From: Citrobacter werkmanii NBRC 105721 | GTDB taxonomy: Bacteria > Pseudomonadota > Gammaproteobacteria > Enterobacterales > Enterobacteriaceae | Reading direction: 5' to 3' | DNA length: 44,997 nt | Assembly: GCA_000759755.1 (NCBI GenBank) | Contig: BBMW01000021.1 | Location: forward strand, 1-44,997 | Shown here: positions 1 to 7,245 of the stretch, in pieces | How the letters are laid out: each line of letters begins with the position of its first letter | Numbering within the stretch: the stretch's first letter is position 1 | The notes under the pieces: generated by a model | Told to the model about the DNA's origin: nothing | Seen by the model: the letters and a program-made list of their open reading frames with translations, nothing else | The model's database searches: none | Program-made: the position numbers and the translations under genes

Positions 1-81
1 TAGCTGTTAAATTTTCAATCAATTCCTCATTAATTAATTTGAGGGGGGTCAGCCATGTCATCCAGTGATAAACTAATGAAC
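1..81 (+). other. Truncated second copy of the MFS-transporter leader and first codons
   Basis: This stretch repeats, with a few mismatches, the region just before and including the start of the MFS transporter gene at 7246. Both copies have the GAGGGGG ribosome site and the same ATG context, with 23 identical bases in a row across the start. The copied frame reads M-S-S-S-D-K-L-M-N and then diverges after about position 81, reaching a stop at 106-108. It is therefore the broken end of a paralogous gene or operon that lies, or once lay, to the left. No promoter or function is claimed. Confidence 0.75.
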
Positions 82-214
82 AGAAAAAGTAGGGCGAGGA
101 TACACTAACGACCTCTCCCTTGCGTTCCGGTCACCGGATGAGATTGTCAGCCTTGATGTTCAGTGGCCAGCCGACCTGACACCGACTCGTCCGGGTCAAA
201 ACGGAGAACAATGA
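80..214 (+). pseudogene. C-terminal fragment of an unrecognised protein
   Basis: An open frame without a start codon runs from the junction with the MFS leader copy to a TGA at 212-214. It encodes about 44 residues ending in D-L-T-P-T-R-P-G-Q-N-G-E-Q. The frame closes just upstream at 77-79, so what remains is only a tail. It ends 4 bases before the next gene, as an upstream operon partner would. I do not recognise the family, and a chance open frame cannot be excluded. Confidence 0.3.
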
Positions 215-218
215 CTAA

Positions 219-452
219 ATGAGTTTTATCAACAGATACATCTGCTTTAGCAACGAGTCCCTTAAAGAAATGTCCTGGATCAGCACCTTCTTATCAGGAT
301 GCAGTCTCATTATATCCGGTATCTCCCTGATACTGTGTAATGTGGTCTTTCTGGCGATTCTGTCATTTGCGAGCGGCGTTATGGTCTGCGCGTTATCTGG
401 AGCGGTGTATTACGCTCGCAAGATGACAGAAGAGCATGAGAAGAGTCGATGA
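219..452 (+). CDS. Small two-helix membrane protein, unknown function
   Basis: This 77-residue protein has two adjoining hydrophobic segments (about residues 19-42 and 44-66) and a charged, lysine/glutamate-rich C-terminal tail, so it is probably an inner-membrane hairpin protein. The start follows the TGA of the preceding fragment by 4 bases, which suggests translational coupling, because the nearest GGAG is rather far upstream (203-206). No family is recognised. It sits among small accessory genes at the window edge. Confidence 0.5.
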   Translation: MSFINRYICFSNESLKEMSWISTFLSGCSLIISGISLILCNVVFLAILSFASGVMVCALSGAVYYARKMTEEHEKSR

Positions 453-529
453 AGATGACGCCCGAAGGGACAATTTCAGAGTACTCATAAGGCCAAAAAT
501 GACGGTGATCCGCGTCTGCCGCCGTTCTG

Positions 530-560
530 TTGGTAGTGGATTGGGCCAGCCTGGTATAAT
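530..560 (+). promoter_or_regulatory. Extended -10 promoter for the 61-residue ORF
   Basis: A perfect TATAAT at 555-560 is preceded by TGG, an extended -10. A weak -35 (TTGGTA, 530-535) lies 19 bases upstream. Transcription would begin near 567, just ahead of the TTG start at 584, and a terminator follows at 772-795. The three elements make a self-contained transcription unit. Confidence 0.5.
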
Positions 561-583
561 CGCATAAATGCCATATTGAGGGA

Positions 584-769
584 TTGTTTTGTCGTTACGC
601 CACTCAAATTCTTGTGCTGGCAGTGTTAGTTGGCCTCAGTGCCTGGGCGATGATTCTCAGGTATAAGATCGGGATGCCGTGTGGTTTGCCGTTTGAAAAA
701 ACATACAATGAAGGTTCACTTTCCACACAGCTTTGCCCCACCCCCTCAGATAGTTCGTCACTTCGATGA
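584..769 (+). CDS. Small membrane-anchored protein of unknown function (61 aa)
   Basis: The frame opens with TTG behind a GAGG (578-581) and encodes 61 residues. One hydrophobic segment (about residues 8-25) is followed by a short polar, Ser/Pro-rich tail, so a bitopic inner-membrane or secreted peptide is likely. The main support is context: an extended -10 promoter lies just upstream and an intrinsic terminator begins 3 bases after the stop. No homologous family is recognised. The unit could also be a small RNA with an incidental frame. Confidence 0.4.
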   Translation: MFCRYATQILVLAVLVGLSAWAMILRYKIGMPCGLPFEKTYNEGSLSTQLCPTPSDSSSLR

Positions 770-771
770 TA

Positions 772-795
772 AAAGTCGCTCTCGCGGCTTTTTTT
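772..795 (+). terminator. Rho-independent terminator
   Basis: AAAGTCGC pairs with GCGGCTTT (one G-U pair) around a TCTC loop and is followed by a T run to 795. It lies directly after the stop codon at 769. Confidence 0.65.
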
Positions 796-984
796 ACGCC
801 CCGCTTTTAACATTCTGCGCATCTGGTGTCTGAGAACAGGCCTGCAGCCCACCTGTGCCCGGCCCCGGCTCACTTTTAGTGGAGGCCTGTTTTTGAGAAA
901 ACCATCACATTCATATGCCTATCGTCGGATGATTATAAAAGAACCCCTGGAGGTTGTTCCCTTCAGGCCGATGGAGTGGAGAAA
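796..984. other. Gap with a long-loop inverted repeat
   Basis: The only structure seen here is AACAGGCCT (835-843) facing AGGCCTGTT (883-891) across about 39 bases, with a short T run after the second arm. It could be a terminator or part of a small structured RNA. No supportable reading frame was found. Confidence 0.3.
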
Positions 985-1176
985 ATGAAAAAGGTTGAAG
1001 ATATTTATGCAATGCGTAATTTTGAATTTCTGGCCATCACATTTGCACAAATGGCGGCGCAGGGAAGAACCGTGGATATTGATTCTTTGACCGGGAATAT
1101 GGATGAAACACACCGGGAATGGTTCACGAAACGTTACCGGCACTGGCTGGCGATATCCCGCCAGGAACTGCAGTGA
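985..1176 (+). CDS. Hypothetical small cytoplasmic protein (63 aa)
   Basis: The start at 985 is preferred because GGAG (973-976) lies 8 bases before it; a GTG at 976 is possible but would overlap this site. The 63-residue product is polar, rich in Met and aromatic residues, and predicted helical, with no membrane segment. It vaguely resembles short plasmid-encoded regulatory proteins in size and composition, but no domain is recognised. The next small gene starts about 20 bases downstream on the same strand, so the two may be cotranscribed. Confidence 0.5.
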   Translation: MKKVEDIYAMRNFEFLAITFAQMAAQGRTVDIDSLTGNMDETHREWFTKRYRHWLAISRQELQ

Positions 1177-1196
1177 TAACGGGTCGAGAAGGCAAC

Positions 1197-1340
1197 ATGA
1201 AGATGTACTCACGACGCCAGCGGGCGCGCCGACATGCCCTTTTTCGCCATCGTCTGTGCTGTGTGAATTTTCTGCTGCTGACGTTGTTAGTTACAGCTGC
1301 ACTGCTCGTTTTTAGCGGCAGGTTTTCACCGTTACTATGA
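1197..1340 (+). CDS. Single-pass small membrane protein (47 aa)
   Basis: The ATG at 1197 follows a strong ribosome site, GAGAAGG (1186-1192), so I chose it over the upstream in-frame start. The N-terminus is strongly basic (seven Arg/Lys within the first 13 residues), followed by a Leu/Val-rich segment (about residues 23-41) and a very short tail. This is the topology of a positive-inside bitopic inner-membrane peptide. Function is unknown; it could be a toxin-like peptide or a small regulator. Confidence 0.45.
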   Translation: MKMYSRRQRARRHALFRHRLCCVNFLLLTLLVTAALLVFSGRFSPLL

Positions 1341-1399
1341 GAGCGGGAAAATAAGAGACATCCGTCATCACTTTATCACCAGCCAGATACCTGCAGGGT

Positions 1400-2068
1400 T
1401 TACCGAATAGTGACGGATTTAACCCCTTCAATGTCCAGCAGGACTGGAGCAATCTCATCGATTGAACGTCCGGGACGCAGCGTCAACACCAGAAACAGCG
1501 CCCACATTTTTTCCTCAGAGGCATTTTCTTTCAGGGAACGAAACGCAAAGCGAACGGACATCGACTGAAGGGTTGTAAACACCCGACAAACGCTTTCTGG
1601 CCGGAGTTTTACTTCTAATCCACAGTGACGACTCAGCAGCCGGTTACTGAGCTGGCGGAAAACCTCCAGCACAATAAGCGTCAGAAAGGCCCCGTAGATC
1701 CCAATCTCATACAGGCCGCTACCAATCACCAGACCGATGGCAGCGGTGACCCACATTCCAGCTGCTGTTGTCAGCCCCTTGACGATTTGCTTCTGAATAA
1801 TGATAGTTCCGGCGCCCAGAAATCCCATACCGCTTACCACCTGAGCAGCAATCCTACTCGGATCAAGGGCCACATGATTTTCCCTGAGAATATCTTCGAA
1901 TCCATATTTGGATACGATCATAAACATAGCGCTGCCCATACCAACCAGGATGTGCGTCCTCAGACCAGCTTCCTTAGCGCGTAACTGACGTTCGAGTCCA
2001 ATAAGTCCCCCGAGAAAACCGGCGAGGGCAATTCTGATTAGCAGGTCCGTAATGATGGCAGAATCCAT
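1400..2068 (-). CDS. mgtC: MgtC/SapB family inner-membrane protein
   Basis: MgtC-family proteins support magnesium homeostasis and, in intracellular pathogens, inhibit the F1Fo ATPase. The 222-residue product has the MgtC N-terminal domain: a glycine-rich first helix region ending G-G-L-I-G-L-E-R, then the motif R-T-H-I-L-V-G-M-G, then A-A-Q-V-V-S-G-M-G-F-L-G-A-G, with about five membrane segments. A soluble C-terminal domain (about residues 145-222) resembles the ACT-like domain of true MgtC. I chose the start at 2066-2068 because AGGAG lies 9-10 bases upstream; the frame stays open 27 codons further. The family also includes general SapB-like proteins, so the physiological role is inferred. 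Confidence 0.85.
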   Translation of the reverse strand: MDSAIITDLLIRIALAGFLGGLIGLERQLRAKEAGLRTHILVGMGSAMFMIVSKYGFEDILRENHVALDPSRIAAQVVSGMGFLGAGTIIIQKQIVKGLTTAAGMWVTAAIGLVIGSGLYEIGIYGAFLTLIVLEVFRQLSNRLLSRHCGLEVKLRPESVCRVFTTLQSMSVRFAFRSLKENASEEKMWALFLVLTLRPGRSIDEIAPVLLDIEGVKSVTIR

Positions 2069-2219
2069 ATTATGCAGCTCCTCTGGCAGACCGTGAGTGA
2101 ATATGATGCAACAGGCTAAAACTGAAGAAAGACGATAAAAGTGATACAACTCGCGTAAAGCGGCAGTGTAGTGACATTTATTGCTTTTCAGTTTTAGTCA
2201 GTTTCTGCGTCCAAACGGG

Positions 2220-2300
2220 ATGTTCAGGGTGGACCACTGCACAAAAGAGTAGGGCGGCACCATCGAAAAATCAGCCCGCATCAGGAGCTGATGCTTAAGC
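2220..2300 (-). pseudogene. Fragment of a second ResD-type tyrosine recombinase gene
   Basis: The minus strand of about 2225-2285 encodes L-M-R-A-D-F-S-M-V-P-P-Y-S-F-V-Q-W-S-T-L, which aligns residue for residue with L-T-R-T-D-F-S-L-A-P-P-Y-P-F-V-Q-L-A-T-L in ResD (gene at 9785-10564). At DNA level about 50 of 60 bases agree. No start, catalytic Arg/His/Tyr regions or longer frame survive, so this is a relic. It marks an old rearrangement at the left border of the metabolic island. Confidence 0.7.
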
Positions 2301-2312
2301 TCTCTTTCAATA

Positions 2313-2347
2313 GAATGCAGCAATCTTGCAGCCAGATTGCTGCATTC
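2313..2347. repeat. 14-bp perfect inverted repeat (hairpin)
   Basis: GAATGCAGCAATCT (2313-2326) and its exact complement (2334-2347) flank a 7-base loop; TTT follows on the plus strand. It may act as a terminator between the converging remnants, although the T run is short. Confidence 0.5.
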
Positions 2348-2485
2348 TTTAACTTGTAATAACCTCATCAAATATCAGGATTTTACATCTTCATTATGCC
2401 CCTCAGCCTGGTCTGAGGATGACAGATATTACTGGCGGTAGCACAGTCCTGTCTCTTCTGCGCCACGACAAATTCACCTTGCAGG

Positions 2486-2507
2486 GGTCTGACAGAAACG
2501 TCAGACC
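2486..2507. repeat. 8-bp inverted repeat
   Basis: GGTCTGAC and GTCAGACC flank a 6-base loop. No T run follows on either strand, so it is not a convincing terminator; it lies inside the remnant region downstream of the IclR gene. Confidence 0.35.
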
Positions 2508-2512
2508 TGAAA

Positions 2513-2599
2513 TTACAGAAAGCCACTTTTCAGAATATCTGTGAGGTTGACTCTCCCGGTCACCTTCCGGTCCTTGTTCAGGACGGGTATCCATTTCAG
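2513..2599 (-). pseudogene. Possible C-terminal remnant of a CBS-domain protein
   Basis: Read on the minus strand, the sequence encodes W-I-P-V-L-N-K-D-R-K-V-T-G-R-V-N-L-T-D-I-L followed by K-S-G-F-L and a stop. This is the usual end of a CBS domain (P-V-x-D-x-x-G-x-V-x-G-hydrophobic-x-T-x-x-D-I/L). It starts inside the end of the IclR gene, in another frame, with no start codon of its own. I read it as a truncated gene tail fused to the regulator's 3-prime end. A 63-codon frame on the same strand (2403-2594) looks like a shadow. Confidence 0.35.
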
Positions 2600-3360
2600 A
2601 TATATTTTAACTTTGCTGACAGTTCCTGACAGGCTTCCAGGACCAGGGAGGAATAGTACGGAATTCTTTCCTTAGGCAACTGAACCTCAACACCACTAAC
2701 GCTGATTGCGGCTACAGCCTCCTGCGCCCGATTGAAGACTGGCGCAGCAATGCAGTAAATTCCCGGTGAGTCCTCCGCATTATCAAAAGCCCATCCCTGC
2801 TCACGAATATGCGCAAATTCCTGCATCAGCTCAGATTTACGGGTAATAGTAGTATCCGTATAGCGCGGCAGGGTTTCATCCGGTAACAGCGTATCAATGG
2901 TCTCCGGCGGCAGCCACGCGCACAGAGCCTTACCTACCCCAGAACTATGAAGTGGCAGTTTCTTGCCCACCCATGTCTTTATCCCTATTGGCTGGGCGCT
3001 TTCAAGCTTCAGGATATAAATGGGCGCAACTTCTTCAAGGATCCCCAGGTGGCAAATAAGGTCTGTACTGTCCCTCAGTTTCTCCAGCACCGGCCTGGCA
3101 ACCTTACTGATGTCGAACTGTTCCAGGGAACGGTTCCCCCATTCGTACAGCTTCAGTCCCAGGAAAAATCGCCCTCTGTCCTGGCGTAAAAAGTGATGCT
3201 CAACCAGTGCTGTCAGTAAAGATGAAGTACTGCTTTTGGGCAGCCCCAAATCCTGCTGGATCTGACTGAAGGTGGCACCAGGGGAGATAAAAAGATAATT
3301 GCAAATCCGGACAGTTTTATCGAGTGCAGGTACGGATGTTTTACTGGTTTGATTATTCAT
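2596..3360 (-). CDS. IclR-family transcriptional regulator
   Basis: IclR proteins are dimeric regulators that usually repress, and sometimes activate, adjacent catabolic operons in response to a pathway metabolite. The 254-residue product has the family layout: an N-terminal winged helix-turn-helix (about residues 10-70, with recognition helix around L-P-K-S-S-T-S-S-L-L) and a C-terminal effector-binding domain (about 85-250) containing H-S-S-G-V-G-K-A and the late I-S-V-S-G motif. The gene is divergent from the DapA-like gene, with 243 bases between them. That is the standard arrangement for a local regulator, so it is inferred to control the 3604-9513 genes. The specific ligand cannot be read from the sequence. 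Confidence 0.9.
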   Translation of the reverse strand: MNNQTSKTSVPALDKTVRICNYLFISPGATFSQIQQDLGLPKSSTSSLLTALVEHHFLRQDRGRFFLGLKLYEWGNRSLEQFDISKVARPVLEKLRDSTDLICHLGILEEVAPIYILKLESAQPIGIKTWVGKKLPLHSSGVGKALCAWLPPETIDTLLPDETLPRYTDTTITRKSELMQEFAHIREQGWAFDNAEDSPGIYCIAAPVFNRAQEAVAAISVSGVEVQLPKERIPYYSSLVLEACQELSAKLKYI

Positions 3361-3603
3361 AGAGGAAAATGTTCTTTAATTCATAGCCATAAGTAGTGTA
3401 CTCCGGTCAATTCCGGAGCACAGAACCGCCTTCTTCTGGTGTTATACATCATTTCCGATTACGGGTATCCCGCTATAAATCTGACATAACTCACAGATAT
3501 CAGCTCGCGTTGTAAAACCCTTTGACTCCCGGAACCGAATTCTGCTGTACTAATTTCAACAAACGGAACTCGAGTTCCATATATTGAACTAAATGAGGAT
3601 GGT
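3361..3603. promoter_or_regulatory. Divergent control region with candidate IclR operators
   Basis: The region between the regulator and the catabolic genes holds two palindromes. One is a perfect 14-bp GGAACTCGAGTTCC (3565-3578), 26 bases before the DapA-like start. The other is CTCCGG-N6-CCGGAG at 3400-3417, near the regulator start. The first has the GGAA...TTCC symmetry of many IclR-type boxes and sits where a repressor would block transcription or initiation. GAGG just before the ATG at 3604 is the ribosome site. Confidence 0.55.
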
Positions 3604-4503
3604 ATGTCAACGAAATTCAGGGGTATCTTCCCTCCCGTTCCCTCCATTGTCGATGAAAAGGGGGAACTGGATAAAGCAGGCATGGCCCGTATGCTTGATC
3701 ATGTTATTGAAAGTGGCGCAGACGGAATGCTGATCCTGGGCAGTGGAGGCGAGTTCTCACAGTTTTCTTCACGGCAGCGAAAAGAAATAGCGGCATTCTG
3801 CCTGCATCATGTGGACAGCAGAGTACCGGTTCTGGTGGGTATTGCCTGTACAGGGACTGCAGAGACCATTGAACTGGGCCGTCATGCGCAGGAGAACGGT
3901 GCGGATGGCGTGCTGGTTGTAAACCCGTTCTATGCAAAACTCAGCGATGACGCCAGGTTCATGCATTACAAAAATATTGCTGATGCGCTCGATACGCCGG
4001 TATTTCTCTATAACTTCCCTGACCTGACAGGCCAGGATATTGGCCTGGATGTCATTACCCGGTTGGCCAGAGAAGTACCGAACATAGTGGGCATCAAGGA
4101 CACGATCGACAATATCAGCCATACACGGGAGATCATCAACCGTGTGCATACTTTTCGCCCGGATTTCATTGTCTTCAGCGGATATGACGAATATATGCTG
4201 GATACCCTGCTGCTGGGTGGCCACGGCGGCATTCCGGCCACCTTCAACTTTGCGCCGGATATCACCAGAGGTATTTATCAGGCTTTTCAGGATAACGACC
4301 TGGAGCAGGCCCGTTATTTTCAGCAGCAGCTGGCAAAACTTTCTCCACTGTACGCGCTGGAGCAGCCTTTCTTTGGTGTGATAAAGACCGCCATCAGGCT
4401 GTGTGGGCTGGACATATCCACCGCCGTTGTGGCGCCAGCACTGCCGCTCAGTGATGAAAAAACTGCTCAGGTGAAAGCCATTCTGGCAAGTATTCACCAG
4501 TAA
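3604..4503 (+). CDS. DapA/NanA-family class I aldolase or sugar-acid dehydratase
   Basis: Members of this family form a lysine Schiff base with a 2-keto acid. They act as aldolases (N-acetylneuraminate, 2-keto-3-deoxygluconate) or as dehydratases (5-keto-4-deoxyglucarate). The 299-residue length fits the family. Visible hallmarks are the substrate-carboxylate motif G-S-G-G-E (46-50), the catalytic Tyr136 in Y-N-F-P and the Schiff-base Lys165 in G-I-K-D-T. The sequence recalls YagE-type 2-keto-3-deoxy sugar-acid aldolases more than true lysine-pathway DapA. It is the first gene of the plus-strand cluster, and the UxaA-like dehydratase starts 16 bases after it, so it probably consumes that enzyme's 2-keto-3-deoxy product. 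The exact substrate is not known. Confidence 0.88.
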   Translation: MSTKFRGIFPPVPSIVDEKGELDKAGMARMLDHVIESGADGMLILGSGGEFSQFSSRQRKEIAAFCLHHVDSRVPVLVGIACTGTAETIELGRHAQENGADGVLVVNPFYAKLSDDARFMHYKNIADALDTPVFLYNFPDLTGQDIGLDVITRLAREVPNIVGIKDTIDNISHTREIINRVHTFRPDFIVFSGYDEYMLDTLLLGGHGGIPATFNFAPDITRGIYQAFQDNDLEQARYFQQQLAKLSPLYALEQPFFGVIKTAIRLCGLDISTAVVAPALPLSDEKTAQVKAILASIHQ

Positions 4504-4519
4504 TCATGGGGGTCGAGAG

Positions 4520-6037
4520 ATGAATAACAGTCCGGTACTCAAACTAAACGCAGCGGATGATGTTGTGATTGCCCGACAGGAACTTCCGGCAGGAAGCTGG
4601 CTGGAAGCTGAGGGTCTGGAAACATGTGATCTCATTCCGGCTGGCCACAAAATTGCACTTCATGATATAGCAGCCGGTAGCGTGGTAAAGCGCTATGGAC
4701 AGATTATTGGCTTTGCCACTCGTGACATCCGGCAGGGTGAACATATTCATGTGCACAATCTCGGTATGGGCAATTTTGAGCGGGACTATGCCTGGGGAGC
4801 GGACAGTCGTCTTCCGGAACGGGATGCGCATCAGGATACCTTTATGGGGATCCGCAGAGCGGACGGTCGGGTGGCAACCCGCAATTTTATCGGTGTACTC
4901 AGTTCGGTGAACTGCAGCGCGACGGTCGTCAGGGCAATTGAAGATCATTTCCGTGCCCGTGGTCTCAGTGATTTCCCGAATGTGGATGGCATTGTGGCCC
5001 TGCCACAAAGTTTTGGCTGTGCCTTCGGATCTGACAGCGAAATGATGACAGTCATGCGCCGGACGATTGCGGGCTATGCCACCCACGTAAACTTTGCCGG
5101 GATAGTGATCGTGGGCCTGGGGTGCGAATCCTTCCAGATAAAGGACATGATGAATATCCATAAACTGCACGAAGGCGCGATGTTCCATACCCTGACCATT
5201 CAGGAGAGCGGCGGGACACGTAATGCAATTGAGAAAGGCATTTCCCTTATTCTCGACATGCTGCCGGAAGCCAACCGGGTTAAACGTGAGCCGGTGCCGG
5301 TATCGGAAATCATTCTTGCCCTCGAATGTGGTGGCTCTGACAGCTACTCCGGGATCTCTGCAAATCCGGCCTTAGGATACGCTGTGGATCGACTGGTTCG
5401 CCAGGGGGGAACCGCAATACTGTCAGAGACCTCTGAAATTTACGGCGCTGAACATCTCCTGACGCGCCGGGCCATCAGCCGTGAAGTGGGGGAAAAACTG
5501 ATCCGCCGGATTAAGTGGTGGGAGGACTACTGTGAAAGAACGGGGAGTGAAATGAATAACAACCCGTCAGCAGGGAACAAAGCGGGCGGTCTGACCACGG
5601 TACTGGAGAAATCACTGGGGGGTATCGCTAAAGCCGGTACGACCAGCCTGATGGAAGTCTACGAGTATGCCGAACCGGTCACTGCGAAAGGCGTTGTCTT
5701 TATGGATACCCCCGGGTACGACCCGATGGCTGTCACCGGGCAAATCGCCGGCGGGGCAAATCTTGTGTGTTTTACCACCGGCCGGGGATCAGCCTTCGGC
5801 TCTAAACCGACACCCTGTCTGAAAATTGCGACCAACAATACTCTGTGGCGCCGTCAGCAGGATGATATGGATGTGAACTGCGGCACCATTGTGGAAGGCG
5901 AGGAAACAATTGAACAGGCCGGGGAGCGTATTTATCAGAGACTTATCGGGATGGCCTCGGGTACCCGGACGCGAAGTGAAGAACTCGGTTATGGCAGCCA
6001 GGAATTTGTCCCCTGGATAATGAACGCAATTATGTAA
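4520..6037 (+). CDS. UxaA-family sugar-acid dehydratase (altronate/galactarate dehydratase-like)
   Basis: Enzymes of this family are iron-dependent dehydratases that turn aldonates or aldarates (altronate, galactarate) into 2-keto-3-deoxy acids. The 505-residue product has an N-terminal SAF domain (about residues 8-85) joined to the catalytic domain, as in UxaA and GarD. Signature stretches are A-T-R-N-F-I-G-V, C-G-G-S-D-S-Y-S-G-I-S-A-N-P and I-L-S-E-T-S-E-I-Y-G-A-E-H-L-L; the last is closer to altronate dehydratase than to galactarate dehydratase. Cysteines in V-N-C-S-A, F-G-C-A, L-G-C-E and L-E-C-G-G are likely metal or active-site residues. It is tightly spaced with its neighbours and probably cotranscribed. 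The substrate is inferred only at the level of sugar acid. Confidence 0.88.
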   Translation: MNNSPVLKLNAADDVVIARQELPAGSWLEAEGLETCDLIPAGHKIALHDIAAGSVVKRYGQIIGFATRDIRQGEHIHVHNLGMGNFERDYAWGADSRLPERDAHQDTFMGIRRADGRVATRNFIGVLSSVNCSATVVRAIEDHFRARGLSDFPNVDGIVALPQSFGCAFGSDSEMMTVMRRTIAGYATHVNFAGIVIVGLGCESFQIKDMMNIHKLHEGAMFHTLTIQESGGTRNAIEKGISLILDMLPEANRVKREPVPVSEIILALECGGSDSYSGISANPALGYAVDRLVRQGGTAILSETSEIYGAEHLLTRRAISREVGEKLIRRIKWWEDYCERTGSEMNNNPSAGNKAGGLTTVLEKSLGGIAKAGTTSLMEVYEYAEPVTAKGVVFMDTPGYDPMAVTGQIAGGANLVCFTTGRGSAFGSKPTPCLKIATNNTLWRRQQDDMDVNCGTIVEGEETIEQAGERIYQRLIGMASGTRTRSEELGYGSQEFVPWIMNAIM

Positions 6038-6099
6038 TAACCGTGACCTGGCATGTCAGGAAACGCAACTCGAAATTTTGGAAAACACAGAGGTGAATA

Positions 6100-7107
6100 A
6101 TGGAACGTAAACCTGTTCTGGGGATATTTCTGGGTGAAGCTGCCGGGATCGGTCCTGAGCTGATTGCTAAAGTGGTGGCAGATGGTACCGTTTATAAGTA
6201 CTGCCGACCTATCCTGATTGGCGATGCACGGGTTATGGCGCTTGGTCAAAAAATTGCCGGCGTGGAATTTCAGTGGGATGTAATCAGCGACCCGTCTGAT
6301 GCAGACTGGAATACCGGGAATATTCCGCTGCTGGATTTGAAAAACTTTAATCCTGAAAACCTGGTCATGGGCACCATTGATACCCGCTCCGGGCACGCAA
6401 CGGGCGAGTCACTGGTGACCTGCATGTCATTACTTAAAACCGGAAAGATTGACGGTTTTGTCTTCGCCCCACTGAATAAAGAAGCGTTCAAGAAAGGCGG
6501 CTGGGATATTGAGGATGAACATTATCTCTTTGCTGAACAACTGGGATGTCTGGACAGACCGCGTGGATTGCTGAACGTGCTCGATGACCTCTGGGTATTT
6601 CGTGTGACCGGGCACATCCCATTTAAAGATATTGCCAGCCATATTACACCTGAAAATGTAAGCCGTTCGGTCCAGTTATGCTATGACACATTACGTATGG
6701 CGGCCATTGAAAACCCACGAATTGCAGTAGCTGCCCTGAATCCCCATGCCGGCGATGGTGGCACCTGCGGCAAGGAAGAAATTGACGTTCTTATCCCGGT
6801 CATTGAAAGCTTCCGCGAGAAAGGGATGGATATGTACGGCCCGGTACCGGGTGATACCGTTTTTATTCATGCGTTTAATCATGAATACGATGCGGTTGTG
6901 ACCCTGTTCCATGACCAGGGGCAGATTGCCACCAAGCTCCATGCTTTTGACGTGGGGATCACCGTGGCAGCAGGATTACCGTATGCAATCACAACTCCGG
7001 AACACGGTACTGCTTTTGATATTGCAGGCAAGGGCGTGGCCAAAACACTGGCAACAGAACGCGCTATTGCTGTTGCAGCCAGAATGGCGTCCACAACACA
7101 TAAATAA
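6100..7107 (+). CDS. PdxA-family NAD-dependent dehydrogenase (PdxA2-like)
   Basis: PdxA proteins oxidise and decarboxylate 4-phosphohydroxythreonine in vitamin B6 synthesis. Their PdxA2 relatives act in four-carbon sugar-acid catabolism, usually next to a kinase. The 335-residue protein keeps the family landmarks: G-E-A-A-G-I-G-P-E (GDPAGIGPE in most PdxA), the metal histidines in V-T-G-H-I-P, N-P-H-A-G-D-G-G and F-H-D-Q-G, and the closing T-P-E-H-G-T-A-F-D-I-A-G-K-G. AGAGGTG lies before the ATG. It follows the dehydratase by 62 bases. No DUF1537 kinase gene is present in the window, so either the substrate is not phosphorylated, the kinase is elsewhere, or this paralogue does different chemistry. 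Confidence 0.87.
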   Translation: MERKPVLGIFLGEAAGIGPELIAKVVADGTVYKYCRPILIGDARVMALGQKIAGVEFQWDVISDPSDADWNTGNIPLLDLKNFNPENLVMGTIDTRSGHATGESLVTCMSLLKTGKIDGFVFAPLNKEAFKKGGWDIEDEHYLFAEQLGCLDRPRGLLNVLDDLWVFRVTGHIPFKDIASHITPENVSRSVQLCYDTLRMAAIENPRIAVAALNPHAGDGGTCGKEEIDVLIPVIESFREKGMDMYGPVPGDTVFIHAFNHEYDAVVTLFHDQGQIATKLHAFDVGITVAAGLPYAITTPEHGTAFDIAGKGVAKTLATERAIAVAARMASTTHK

Positions 7108-7245
7108 CAATCGGTGATAATTTCTGTGAGCTGAAAAAGGAATATAAGAAATCATCATTGAATATAAATATATCATGCATAACTAAATACCCATTAAAAG
7201 TTGAAATTAATTAAAATCTCATTAGTTAATTTGAGGGGGCCAGCC

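Noticed and set aside
2403-2594. 63-codon minus-strand frame downstream of the IclR gene
   Set aside because: Out of frame with the CBS-like remnant, no ribosome site, low-complexity charged product.
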